64,000 bases of DNA from assembly GCA_039586035.1 (NCBI GenBank), contig JBDHLD010000019.1, positions 1-64,000 on the forward strand, written 5' to 3'. Both the position numbers and the translations under genes were made by a program. The stretch is from JBDHHQ01 sp039586035 (GTDB lineage Bacteria > Gemmatimonadota > Gemmatimonadetes > Longimicrobiales > Gaopeijiaceae). Shown in pieces: positions 26,127-34,225 of the stretch. Below the pieces are notes generated by a model that saw only the letters and a program-made list of their open reading frames with translations, was not told where the DNA came from and did not search any database. The number at the start of each line of letters is the position of its first letter. The first letter of the stretch is position 1.

Positions 26127-26551
26127 CGGCGGCTCACGCCGCCGTAGGACGACACCACGACGCGCGCGTCCGACCGCCCTCGACGAAACAGGACGGATTG
26201 GCTGGCGACCCTGCCTATGCCGAGAGCGTCGAAGCGGAGCGTCGCCCGAGTCCGCGACCCGAGCAGCGAAACCTCGACGTCGAAGTCACCACCGAGGGCC
26301 ACCGAGTCGGTCACGGATCCGTCTGCCTCCAACCACGCGCTGGCCGTGGCCTCGTCCAGGATCAGGGCGGAGCCGCCGCGTGCCAGTGCCCGGGAGCGCG
26401 CCGAGGCGACGAGGCCGATGAGGGCCTCGCGGGCACCGACGGCCGCCAGGCGATCGGCTCTGACCCGGGCCGTGGGGACCAGGAGCGACAGGCCGAAGGC
26501 CGAAACGACCAGGACCAGAACCAACTCGATGAGCGTGTAGCCGAATCGCAT
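26123..26551 (-). CDS. FimT/GspH-like minor pilin, cluster A
   Basis: The 142-residue prepilin has a very short leader, MRFG-YTLIELVLVLVVSAFGLSLLV, with Glu5, and a GspH-like head (LIGLVASARSRALARGGSALILDE). It is the first gene of cluster A. The 168 bp between it and pilR1 contain no gene and no convincing promoter. Confidence 0.87.
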   Translation of the reverse strand: MRFGYTLIELVLVLVVSAFGLSLLVPTARVRADRLAAVGAREALIGLVASARSRALARGGSALILDEATASAWLEADGSVTDSVALGGDFDVEVSLLGSRTRATLRFDALGIGRVASQSVLFRRGRSDARVVVSSYGGVSRR

Positions 26552-26719
26552 GGAAGGACGATGCGGCCACGCGGCGGGCGCGAGGATGGCCCGAAGGGAC
26601 CGGGGACGGAATTCGCCGCGCTACGGCTCCGCGCCGGGGCATCGACCCAGGGCGACAGGGAGGCCGATCACGAGATGGCAGAGCCCCAGTTCAGGCAGGA
26701 CCGTCCACTCTCGGCGTTG

Positions 26720-28090
26720 TCAGTCCAACCCGTAGTCCTGGATCTTGTAGCGCAGGGCCCGGGGGCTGAGCTCCAGGAGCTCGGCCGCCTGGGTCCGATT
26801 TCCGCCCGTCCGCTCGAGCGCTCGCTGGATCAGACCGGCTTCCAGCTCCGCCGTCCGGCGCTTCACCGAAAGGTCGTCGTCGGACAGGGTGGAAAGCCCT
26901 GGGTGAGCCCCCGGTCTCCGGATCCGGTCAGGCAGGTCGTCGACGTCGATCACCGGTGACTCGGAGAGGACCATGGCCTGCTCGAGGAGGTTCTCCAGCT
27001 CGCGGATGTTGCCGGGCCAAGGATAGACCAGCAGCACCTCCATGGCGGCGGGGGAGATACTCTTGAGCTCTATGCCCAGCCGTTGGCGGTGCCGCTCCAC
27101 GAAGAACGCCGCCAGATCCGGGATCTCCTCGGTTCTTTGACGGAGCGGTGGGAGGTGGATCGGCACGACGGCCAGCCGATAGTAGAGGTCCTCCCGAAAG
27201 TCGCCTTTCTCGACGGCTTCCAGGATATCGCGGTTGGTGGCCGCGATGACACGTACGTCGACATCCCGGGTCTCGGTGTCGCCGAGGCGCCGGATCTCGC
27301 CCTCCTGGAGGGCTCGCAAGAGCTTGACCTGAAGCTGCGGCGGAAGCTCCCCGACCTCGTCCAGGAAGAGCGTGCCGGCGTCCGCCATCTCGAAGAGGCC
27401 AGGCTTGTTGCGGTCTGCCCCGGAGAACGCGCCCTTCACGTAGCCGAAGAACTCGGACTCCAGCAGGTTCTCGGGAATGGCGCCGCAGTTCACGGGAACG
27501 AACCCAGCCCCCGAGCGGGCGCTCTCCCGATGGATGAGCCTCGCCACGAGCTCCTTCCCCGTGCCGCTCGGTCCGGTGATGAGGACGGGAGACGGGTGCT
27601 GCGCTACCTTGCCCGCCACCTCCAACGCCCGGATCATTGCGGGAGACCGAGCCACGATCTCGCCGAATTTGCGATCGGCTCGGACCTCTGCTCTGAGCCG
27701 GCCAACCTCCTGGACCAGCTCGCGCTGCGCCTCGGTCTTGCGCACCCTGAGCAGCACTTCGTCTGCCGAGAACGGCTTGGACAGGTAGTCCGCGGCCCCC
27801 CGACTCACCGCGTCTACCGCGAGGTCGACGCTGCCGTAGGCCGTCATGACCAGAACGGGGGCCTCGCCACCCGTCTCCCGGTAGCCATCCAGGAACTCCA
27901 ACCCGCTCATCCCCGGCATGCGCACGTCGCAGAGGATCAGGTCGGGGCCCTCCCGTTCCGCCACGGCGAGGCCCTCGAGCCCGTCGGACGCAGCCAAAAC
28001 CTCGTAGCCGCCGTCCGTGAGGATCAGGGACAGGGACTTCCTCAGCCCCGCGTCGTCGTCGACGACGAGGATCTTCGTGTCAGCGCTCAA
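26720..28090 (-). CDS. pilR: Sigma-54-dependent response regulator PilR-type (pilR1)
   Basis: This is an NtrC-family regulator of 456 residues. The receiver (KILVVDDDAG, phospho-Asp in LILCDVRMPG, conserved Lys in SKPF), AAA+ domain (Walker A GPSGTGKE, FLDEVGELP) and Fis-type HTH (GGNRTQAAELLELSPRALRYKI) are complete. The sigma-54 loop reads GAFSGA instead of GAFTGA (27416-27433). It is translated with an 11-bp overlap after pilS1, from a TTG start. Next to pilA with its -24/-12 promoter, the natural target is pilin transcription, as in Pseudomonas; that is inference. Confidence 0.93.
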   Translation of the reverse strand: MSADTKILVVDDDAGLRKSLSLILTDGGYEVLAASDGLEGLAVAEREGPDLILCDVRMPGMSGLEFLDGYRETGGEAPVLVMTAYGSVDLAVDAVSRGAADYLSKPFSADEVLLRVRKTEAQRELVQEVGRLRAEVRADRKFGEIVARSPAMIRALEVAGKVAQHPSPVLITGPSGTGKELVARLIHRESARSGAGFVPVNCGAIPENLLESEFFGYVKGAFSGADRNKPGLFEMADAGTLFLDEVGELPPQLQVKLLRALQEGEIRRLGDTETRDVDVRVIAATNRDILEAVEKGDFREDLYYRLAVVPIHLPPLRQRTEEIPDLAAFFVERHRQRLGIELKSISPAAMEVLLVYPWPGNIRELENLLEQAMVLSESPVIDVDDLPDRIRRPGAHPGLSTLSDDDLSVKRRTAELEAGLIQRALERTGGNRTQAAELLELSPRALRYKIQDYGLD

Positions 28091-29354
28091 CCTGGCGAGC
28101 CTCTTCTATTCGGAGTTCTCGTTCCGCGCGGGCGGCGCCGGTCAGCCTCACGGTGAAGCATGCACCCCCCTCGGGCCGGTTCGCGGCCTGTATGCGACCT
28201 CCCATACTCTCGACCAGTTGGGCGCAGATCGACAGTCCCAGACCGGTTCCCTCGCCGGGGGCCTTGGTCGTGAAGAAGGGATCGAACACTCTCTCCTCGT
28301 CTCCTGCAGGCAGCCCGGGTCCGTTGTCGGACACGGAGATCACGACGACCTCGGGCGCGCCGGCGAGGGGATCGAACGAGCGCCGCCCCACCCCCACGCG
28401 CCTTCTGTGGGCGTAGTTGACGCCGGGGGGATCCCCCTCGCGGCGCTCCCACCGCTGCAGGTGCTCCACGGACTCCACGCCAACCACGACCTCGATGGCC
28501 GGTCGGACGCCGTCCTTGAGAGCGTCCAGCGCGTTGAGGATCAGGTTGACCAGCACCTGCTCCAGCCGGGCGGGGTCTATGACCAGGTCCGGAACGGCAG
28601 GGTCGACGTGCCAATGGTGCTCTACCCGGTCCAGCCGCCCCTGCGACGCCAGGATCTCCCGCACTCGCTCGAGGACGGAGGCCGGGGCCACCGACCGGGC
28701 GCTGCCGGCTTGCGGTCGGGCGTAGTCCAACAAGCCTCGAATGATCCGGTCGATGCGTAGCGCTTCAGACCGCACGGCCTCCAAGACCTCCGTGTCATCA
28801 CCGCTTTGCCGGGCACGGGACAGCGCTACGTCAACGTAGGCCAGGACCGCGCCGAGCGGGTTGCCCACCTCGTGGGCGATACCTGCGGCCAGCGTACCCA
28901 CCGAAGCGAGCCGCGCAGCCTGGACCATCTGGTTGCGGACCCGGACCAGCTCCTCATTGGTCTCCTCGAGGGACTCTACGTTCTCGGCCAAGAGCGCCCG
29001 GTCCTCGATGAGCCGGTCCGCGAGAGCGTTCACGCTCTCGCTCACGGCCTGGAACTCTCGGCTGTCCATGTCAGCGATCCTGTGCTGGTAGTCGCCCGCC
29101 GCCATCTGGCGAGCGTCTCCCACGAGCCGATCGATGGGATCGAGCAGGGTCCGCTTGACGAGCCCACGCCCGAAGACGAAGAGGATGACGAGGTTCCCCA
29201 GGATCAGGAAGCCGATGAACATGGTCGTCTCGGCCGGCGTCTCCAGCAGCGGCAGGACGAGGAACACCCCCACGGTCGCCAGGAGAATGGCACCCGCGAA
29301 GACGATCCCGAACGAGAGCAGCAGGTCTCGCCGGAGCGGCGTCGGAGACCTCAT
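28080..29354 (-). CDS. Sensor histidine kinase, PilS/NtrB-like (pilS1)
   Basis: The 424-residue kinase has two membrane helices (~10-30, ~45-68), a HAMP segment (RTLLDPIDRLVGDARQMAAGDY), a coiled coil, a HisKA box HEVGNPLG and a full HATPase domain (NLILNALDAL, VSDNGPGLP, FTTKAPGEGTGLGLS). Between N and G1 boxes is a Arg/Gly-rich insertion of ~50 residues (HLQRWERREG...RRVGVGRRSFD). ATG at 29354 is chosen; the longer frame crosses the pilA terminator. It pairs with the overlapping regulator pilR1. Confidence 0.9.
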   Translation of the reverse strand: MRSPTPLRRDLLLSFGIVFAGAILLATVGVFLVLPLLETPAETTMFIGFLILGNLVILFVFGRGLVKRTLLDPIDRLVGDARQMAAGDYQHRIADMDSREFQAVSESVNALADRLIEDRALLAENVESLEETNEELVRVRNQMVQAARLASVGTLAAGIAHEVGNPLGAVLAYVDVALSRARQSGDDTEVLEAVRSEALRIDRIIRGLLDYARPQAGSARSVAPASVLERVREILASQGRLDRVEHHWHVDPAVPDLVIDPARLEQVLVNLILNALDALKDGVRPAIEVVVGVESVEHLQRWERREGDPPGVNYAHRRRVGVGRRSFDPLAGAPEVVVISVSDNGPGLPAGDEERVFDPFFTTKAPGEGTGLGLSICAQLVESMGGRIQAANRPEGGACFTVRLTGAARAERELRIEEARQVER

Positions 29355-29395
29355 GGGGTCACCACGGTATCCCGATGGAACTGGATCACGGAAGG

Positions 29396-29436
29396 GAAGA
29401 TAAAGAAAGAGGGCCCGGATCTGCATCCGGGCCCTC
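29396..29436 (-). terminator. pilA: Rho-independent terminator of pilA
   Basis: A perfect 12-bp stem (GAGGGCCCGGAT/ATCCGGGCCCTC) with a GCAG loop is followed on the minus strand by TTTCTTTATCTTCC. It begins 28 bases after the pilA stop and separates pilA from pilS1. Confidence 0.9.
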
Positions 29437-29463
29437 CCCACCTGCTCGCTGCGGACGTGCGGA

Positions 29464-29856
29464 TCAGGTGCCGCCGCCCGCACCGCAGGCGACCACGCCC
29501 TTCTCGGTAGCTGGCGAGACGGCTGATGCGTCCCCGTAGTAGATGGCGCAGGTCACGCTGGTGCTGGTGTGCGAAGCCGTAGCCGACCAACCGGTCGTGG
29601 CGCCGACACCAACGCTGACCGTCACGCGGTCACTCTCGAAGAGCTCGACGTCCGTCAGGCTGGTTGAGTAGGTGTAGTTGTCCGCGTAGTACAGCTCCTG
29701 CTGGTTCGACAGGTTCCGCAGGTCGGACTTCATGGCCGAAATGTAGGCCTTCTCACGAGTGGAGCTGAACTTCGGAATGGCGATGGCGGCGAGAATGCCG
29801 ATGATCACCACAACGATGAGTAGCTCGATCAGGGTGAAACCCTTGTTGTCCCGCAT
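29464..29856 (-). CDS. pilA: Major type IV pilin PilA
   Basis: This 130-residue type IVa prepilin is MRDNKG-FTLIELLIVVVIIGILAAIAIPKF, a near-consensus signal with Gly-1, Phe+1 and Glu5 (Glu11 of the precursor). The head has an aromatic NQQELYYADNYTYS stretch and a terminal cysteine pair (C103, C124) that would close the D-loop. It is rich in Ser/Thr (WSATASHTSTSVT), possible O-glycosylation sites given the neighbouring glycosyltransferases. AAGGAG lies 9 bases before the ATG. A dedicated sigma-54-like promoter and strong terminator make it a single-gene unit, as expected for the major subunit. Confidence 0.95.
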   Translation of the reverse strand: MRDNKGFTLIELLIVVVIIGILAAIAIPKFSSTREKAYISAMKSDLRNLSNQQELYYADNYTYSTSLTDVELFESDRVTVSVGVGATTGWSATASHTSTSVTCAIYYGDASAVSPATEKGVVACGAGGGT

Positions 29857-29909
29857 GGTGGATCGCTCCTTCAAACTGTGAAATGCGGCGTTGCCCGGCA
29901 TCGGCACTG

Positions 29910-29926
29910 TGCAAGTCGGGAGCCCA
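29910..29926 (-). promoter_or_regulatory. pilA: Sigma-54 (-24/-12) promoter of pilA
   Basis: On the minus strand ATGGGCTCCCGACTTGCAC has GG-N10-GC with a perfect TTGCA -12 box; the -24 box is GGGCTC instead of TGGCAC. The start would be near 29900, about 44 bases before the ATG. Upstream is an AT-rich stretch (29945-30020) suited to bending or activator binding. Two PilR-type activators flank the gene. Confidence 0.65.
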
Positions 29927-30066
29927 TCCCATAGCTGTGACGCTATCTCAATATATTACAACGAGTTATAGGGATTTCTGACATCCATCACACTGCCGAA
30001 ATCGGTGGTATTCTTCTTGGATTCTGCCAGTGGTCTGCAAAAAACCACGCGGAGGCGAGCGCCGTC

Positions 30067-31911
30067 TCAGAAGGGACCGAGATCGCTGGCGAGGCTGTCC
30101 ACAAGCGCCCGTGCACCCTCCGATTCCGCCCGTACCCGGGCAGAGTCCACCGCCGCGCCGGCCACGTCCGCGAGACCCGCGCGTGATGCCTCTTCGGCCA
30201 GCCAGTACCACTGTTGCCACCGGTCTCCCTCTCCACCGGCGATCACGGCGCGACGGGCCTCCACGGCCTCGACCCATCGCCCCTGACCTCCCAGCGCAGA
30301 GGCCAGCATGTGGAGCATGGACGGGTCCCCTGGATCGATCTCAAGCGCGGCCCTGGCCGCCTTCTCGGCCTCAGGCCATGCCTCCAGCGCCGTGTACGTC
30401 GTGGTGAGCAGGACCGGAGCAACGGCGTACTCCGGCTTGTCACGCCACGCCATCTCGAGAATCGGTCTCGCCGACTCGTGCTTTCCGACTCCGGCCAGCT
30501 TCCGGCCGATCTCCGTGGTGAGCGAGTAGTGGGCCCCGGCCACGTTGATCGCCAGCCGGTACGCCCGTAGCGCCGCGCTCACCTGACCTCGCTCGAACAA
30601 GACGTCTCCGAGGGCCCACTGGGCCCGGCCGGACTCCGGGTGGTCCCGTAGGAGCGAGTTGAAGACCGTGAGGTTGTCCTCCCAGACCGGATTCCGCGTC
30701 ACGGTCCGGACGGACATGAGGACGACCACGCTCGCGACCAATATCGCGGCGAGCCTGGGGCGCCCTCCATGGACGGATGAGACGACCCATCCCACGATCA
30801 CGGCGAACCCGACGGACGGCAGATAGAACGTCCGTTCCGCCAGCAGCACGCCGGAAAGGAACGCGACGTTCGCCACGGTGGAGATGGTGATGACGAACCA
30901 GACGACCCCGAAGCCGGCAGCTCGTGGGGGCACGACGCCGGGCCGGGGGCCTGGAGCCCGCCAGCTCCAGAGCGCGGCGGCCAGGACGGCCAGGACCAAG
31001 CCGACGCCCAGGAGATTGGTGAGATTCCAGCCCAGGAAGATCCGAACCACCGATGGCGCATAGTCGACCGACAGCTGGTATGGGAACACCAGGAGCCGGA
31101 CGTAGTGGGGCCAGATGCCGGCGACGGTCCAGATCCGCGGCACCTGCTCGAGGATGTCCGCACCGAATGGAGCCAGCGGGTGGGCGAGGCTGCCCAGAAC
31201 GGCTTTGCGCCCGGCCAGGATCAGGGCGGCGGTCCCAAGCATCGAACCGTAGAGGAGCCACCGCTGCCTCAGGTAGGCGGGCAGGTCACGCAGGGATCGG
31301 TCTTCGAAGAACCCGTCGATCAGGAAGAGCACCCCCGGTAGCGTGACCGCGCTCTCCTTGGTCAGAAAGGCCGCTGCGTAGAGGGCGCAAAGGCCGGCGG
31401 CTCTGCCGGGCCCGATCCGCGCGCGCCAGCGTACGAACAGGAGGCACGCCAGGAGGTAGAAAACGGTGGACAGCACCTCGGCCCGCCCAACGATGTTGGC
31501 CACCGCCTCGGTGTGCACGGGATGCACCGCGAAGATCATCCCGCCGGCCAGGGCCCCGACGAACGGCAGCAGCGCCAGAAGAAGGCGGAACACGAGGACC
31601 GACGCCACGGCGTGCAACCCGACGTTGAGGGCGTGGTACCCCGCCGGATGCCCATTCCACAACGACCACTCCAGCCCATACAAGCCGGTGGAGAGCGGGC
31701 GCCACAGGCCCAACGCCTGCCCGAGGTCCCCGGGCCAATACGGGCTGGCGAGGGCGCCCGGCAGCGTGCCCAGCGCGTGGATGGCCTCGTTTTCCTGAAT
31801 GATGTGGAGGTCGTCGAACGCGAAGTCGTTGCCGACGGAGTTGAGGAACACGACCGCGGCCATACCGGCCACGATCCCGGAGGCGAGGCGAACCGAGCGA
31901 GTCGACGTCAC
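30067..31911 (-). CDS. TMTC-like membrane glycosyltransferase with C-terminal TPR region
   Basis: This 614-residue protein has about ten hydrophobic helices in its first ~430 residues and TPR-like helices after ~450 (GRAQWALGDVLFERGQVSAALRAY, WPEAEKAARAALEIDPGDPS). The first periplasmic loop has FAFDD (acidic pair at 33-34) and the next HPVHTEAVANIVGRAE (130-145), both hallmarks of the TMTC/DUF1736 GT-C group that uses a polyprenyl-phosphate sugar to O-glycosylate proteins. The GTG at 31911, 13 bases after the GT2 stop, is taken as start. It sits directly upstream of pilA; pilin is the suggested acceptor (inference). Confidence 0.85.
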   Translation of the reverse strand: MTSTRSVRLASGIVAGMAAVVFLNSVGNDFAFDDLHIIQENEAIHALGTLPGALASPYWPGDLGQALGLWRPLSTGLYGLEWSLWNGHPAGYHALNVGLHAVASVLVFRLLLALLPFVGALAGGMIFAVHPVHTEAVANIVGRAEVLSTVFYLLACLLFVRWRARIGPGRAAGLCALYAAAFLTKESAVTLPGVLFLIDGFFEDRSLRDLPAYLRQRWLLYGSMLGTAALILAGRKAVLGSLAHPLAPFGADILEQVPRIWTVAGIWPHYVRLLVFPYQLSVDYAPSVVRIFLGWNLTNLLGVGLVLAVLAAALWSWRAPGPRPGVVPPRAAGFGVVWFVITISTVANVAFLSGVLLAERTFYLPSVGFAVIVGWVVSSVHGGRPRLAAILVASVVVLMSVRTVTRNPVWEDNLTVFNSLLRDHPESGRAQWALGDVLFERGQVSAALRAYRLAINVAGAHYSLTTEIGRKLAGVGKHESARPILEMAWRDKPEYAVAPVLLTTTYTALEAWPEAEKAARAALEIDPGDPSMLHMLASALGGQGRWVEAVEARRAVIAGGEGDRWQQWYWLAEEASRAGLADVAGAAVDSARVRAESEGARALVDSLASDLGPF

Positions 31912-31924
31912 CGCGCCGAGCCGG

Positions 31925-32788
31925 TCAGTCGGCGGTACCCGGCCCGACCGCCGAGGCCCGATCTGGGCCCGCACCGGGCGGGAGCGCTTCGCGCCGCTCC
32001 CATGCAGGTATGGCGGGAGGGGTCCAGCGGGGGGCCCGCGCAACCAGCAGGTTCGAGCGCAGGATGTACCAGAGCGCGGCGAATCCGTCGCGCCAATTGA
32101 TCTTCTTCCCCTCGGCGTAGCTGCGCCCGTGGTAGCTGATCGGGAGCTCGTAGATCTTGGCGCCCGATTGCGCCAGCCTGGCGGTCAACTCGGGCTCGAT
32201 GCCGAACCGGTCCGCCGCCAGCGGGAGGGACTTCAGGAGAGGCGCCCGCACCATCTTGTAGCACGTCTCCATGTCCGTGAGGTTGAGGTCGGTCAACATG
32301 TTGGACAGGAGGGTCAGCAACCGGTTCCCGACCATGTGCCAGAAGAACAGCACCCGATGCGGGCCGGACAGAAAGCGCGAGCCGTACACCGCGTCGGCCT
32401 TCCCCTCGAGGATGGGCTGCAGCAGGATCGGCAGCTCGTGAGGGTCGTACTCCATGTCGGCGTCCTGAACGACGATCACGTCGCCGGTCGCCCGTTGGAA
32501 TCCCTCCCGCAGCGCAGCCCCCTTGCCCTGATTCTGCGGTTGGAGGACCAGGGTATCGATGGCACCCTCTTCCTTCAGTCGGCTCAGGATGTCCCGGGTC
32601 CCGTCCGTAGATCCGTCGTCCACGACGATGACCTCCAGGTTGAGCGGAACCTCCCGAACGCGGCGGATCAGGGCCTCGGCGGTGTTCCGCTCGTTGAATG
32701 CGGGGATCACGACCGAGAGGACCACGCGGTCCCACGGAAGCGGCGCCGCTGGCTTGGCGGCGGGAATCGAGTCGTCGATACGGTGCAT
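31925..32788 (-). CDS. GT2 glycosyltransferase, polyprenyl-phosphate mannose synthase-like
   Basis: The 287-residue cytosolic GT-A enzyme contains VVIPAFNERN, VVDDGSTDGT, QNQGKGAALREGF, the metal-binding QDADMEYDP and GSRFL/YKMVR signatures of DPM1/GtrB-type synthases. These load a sugar onto polyprenyl phosphate. There is no strong C-terminal membrane anchor; the tail is Pro/Ala-rich. It lies between pilR2 and the TMTC-like gene, the natural donor-acceptor pair. The sugar cannot be read from sequence. Confidence 0.88.
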   Translation of the reverse strand: MHRIDDSIPAAKPAAPLPWDRVVLSVVIPAFNERNTAEALIRRVREVPLNLEVIVVDDGSTDGTRDILSRLKEEGAIDTLVLQPQNQGKGAALREGFQRATGDVIVVQDADMEYDPHELPILLQPILEGKADAVYGSRFLSGPHRVLFFWHMVGNRLLTLLSNMLTDLNLTDMETCYKMVRAPLLKSLPLAADRFGIEPELTARLAQSGAKIYELPISYHGRSYAEGKKINWRDGFAALWYILRSNLLVARAPRWTPPAIPAWERREALPPGAGPDRASAVGPGTAD

Positions 32789-32807
32789 CGGTCGGTGGAG
32801 TGCGGGT

Positions 32808-34181
32808 TCAGGACTCGGCGATGCCGTAGCGATTCAGCTTGCGGTACAGCGTGGACGGGTCGATGCCCAGGACCTCCGCCGCCCGGGTCTTGTTGCCACC
32901 CTCGGCGTGAAGCACCCAGTGGATGTACGCCCGCTCGATGACCTCCATCGAGGGATTGGGCGGCAGGTTCGCGCTCACGAGCTGCGGCGTGGGGGCGGAC
33001 CGAACGCGCTCCGGCAAGGCATCGGCCTTGATGGTATCTGCGGACGTTACGACGGCCGCCCGCTCCAACGCGTTCTCGAGCTCACGCACGTTGCCGGGCC
33101 AGTCGTACCGGACCAGGATCTCCATGCTCTCCTCGGTCAAACCCTTGACCCCGCCTTCCCGCCCCTTGCCGAACTTCACCAGGAAGTGCTCAGCCAGGAC
33201 GGGAATGTCTTCCTTCCGCTCGCGCAGGGGCGGGATGTGAAGGGCGATGACGTTCAATCGATAGAACAGGTCGCTTCGGAAGGTGCCCTTCCGAATCTCC
33301 TCTTCCAGGTCTCGGTTGGTAGCGGCGAGGATTCTAGTGTCCACGGGAACGGACTCCGTCGCGCCGACCGGAATCACCTCCCGCTCCTGGAGTGCGCGCA
33401 GGAGCTTCACCTGGGTCGCGGGGCTCATCTCGCCGATCTCGTCCAGGAAGAAGCTCCCCCCGGCCGCGGCCACGAGGAGCCCTTCCTTGTCCTTCACCGC
33501 ACCCGTGAACGAGCCCTTGACGTGACCGAAGAGCTCGCTCTCGAGGAGGCTGTCGGGTAGGGCCCCGCAGTTGATGGACAAGAACGGCCCGTCGGCCCGG
33601 TCCGATAGCGAGTGTATGTAGCGGGCGAGCACCTCTTTTCCGGTGCCGCTCTCTCCGCCGAGGAGCACGGTCGACTCGCTGGGCGCCACCGTCTCGGCCA
33701 GCTCGAGGACGTCCACGAACGATCGGGCCTTGCCGATGGGCCGACCCTGCGTGGTGCGGTCTCGGCGCCGGATCTCCTTCTTGAGCTCCTTGTTCTCGAC
33801 CTTGAGCTGCCGGGACTCGGCCGCCCGCTTGCAGATGGCCAGGAGCTCGTCGTTCGCGAAAGGCTTCTGGATGTAGTAGAAGGCACCCTCGTTCACCGCG
33901 CGCATGGCGGACTGAAGGGATGCCTGCGCGGTCATGAGGATGACCGGCACCTCCGTATCGTGCTCGATAGCCGCTGCCATAACGTCCAGCCCCGTCACGC
34001 CCGGCATCTTGACGTCCGTAAGGACGATGTCGGGGCGGGCCTCGTCCATGGCCGCCAGCGCCTCCTTCCCTCCCTGCGCCACCCGTACCCGATACCCTTC
34101 GCTCTTGAACAGAATGCGTAGCGAGTCGAGGATGCTCGTTTCGTCATCCACGATCAGTATGCTTACTGGATCCTCGCTCAT
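32808..34181 (-). CDS. Sigma-54-dependent response regulator PilR-type (pilR2)
   Basis: This 457-residue NtrC-family protein has a receiver (SILIVDDETS, phospho-Asp in IVLTDVKMPG, Lys in QKPF), an AAA+ domain (GESGTGKE, the loop GSFTGA, FLDEIGEMS) and a Fis HTH (GGNKTRAAEVLGIDPSTLYRKL). AGGAGG lies 7 bases before ATG 34181; the longer open frame is rejected. It follows pilS2 by 44 bases and precedes the GT2 gene by 19. It could act on pilA, on the minor pilin operons or on its own operon. Confidence 0.92.
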   Translation of the reverse strand: MSEDPVSILIVDDETSILDSLRILFKSEGYRVRVAQGGKEALAAMDEARPDIVLTDVKMPGVTGLDVMAAAIEHDTEVPVILMTAQASLQSAMRAVNEGAFYYIQKPFANDELLAICKRAAESRQLKVENKELKKEIRRRDRTTQGRPIGKARSFVDVLELAETVAPSESTVLLGGESGTGKEVLARYIHSLSDRADGPFLSINCGALPDSLLESELFGHVKGSFTGAVKDKEGLLVAAAGGSFFLDEIGEMSPATQVKLLRALQEREVIPVGATESVPVDTRILAATNRDLEEEIRKGTFRSDLFYRLNVIALHIPPLRERKEDIPVLAEHFLVKFGKGREGGVKGLTEESMEILVRYDWPGNVRELENALERAAVVTSADTIKADALPERVRSAPTPQLVSANLPPNPSMEVIERAYIHWVLHAEGGNKTRAAEVLGIDPSTLYRKLNRYGIAES

Positions 34182-34225
34182 CTGCGCGCCTCCTGACGCG
34201 TGCTCGGCCACCTTGCCCCGGCGTG

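Noticed and set aside
30020..30066. Terminator after the TMTC-like gene (six T on the minus strand)
   Set aside because: The stem before the T-run is weak and imperfect, so I do not call it.
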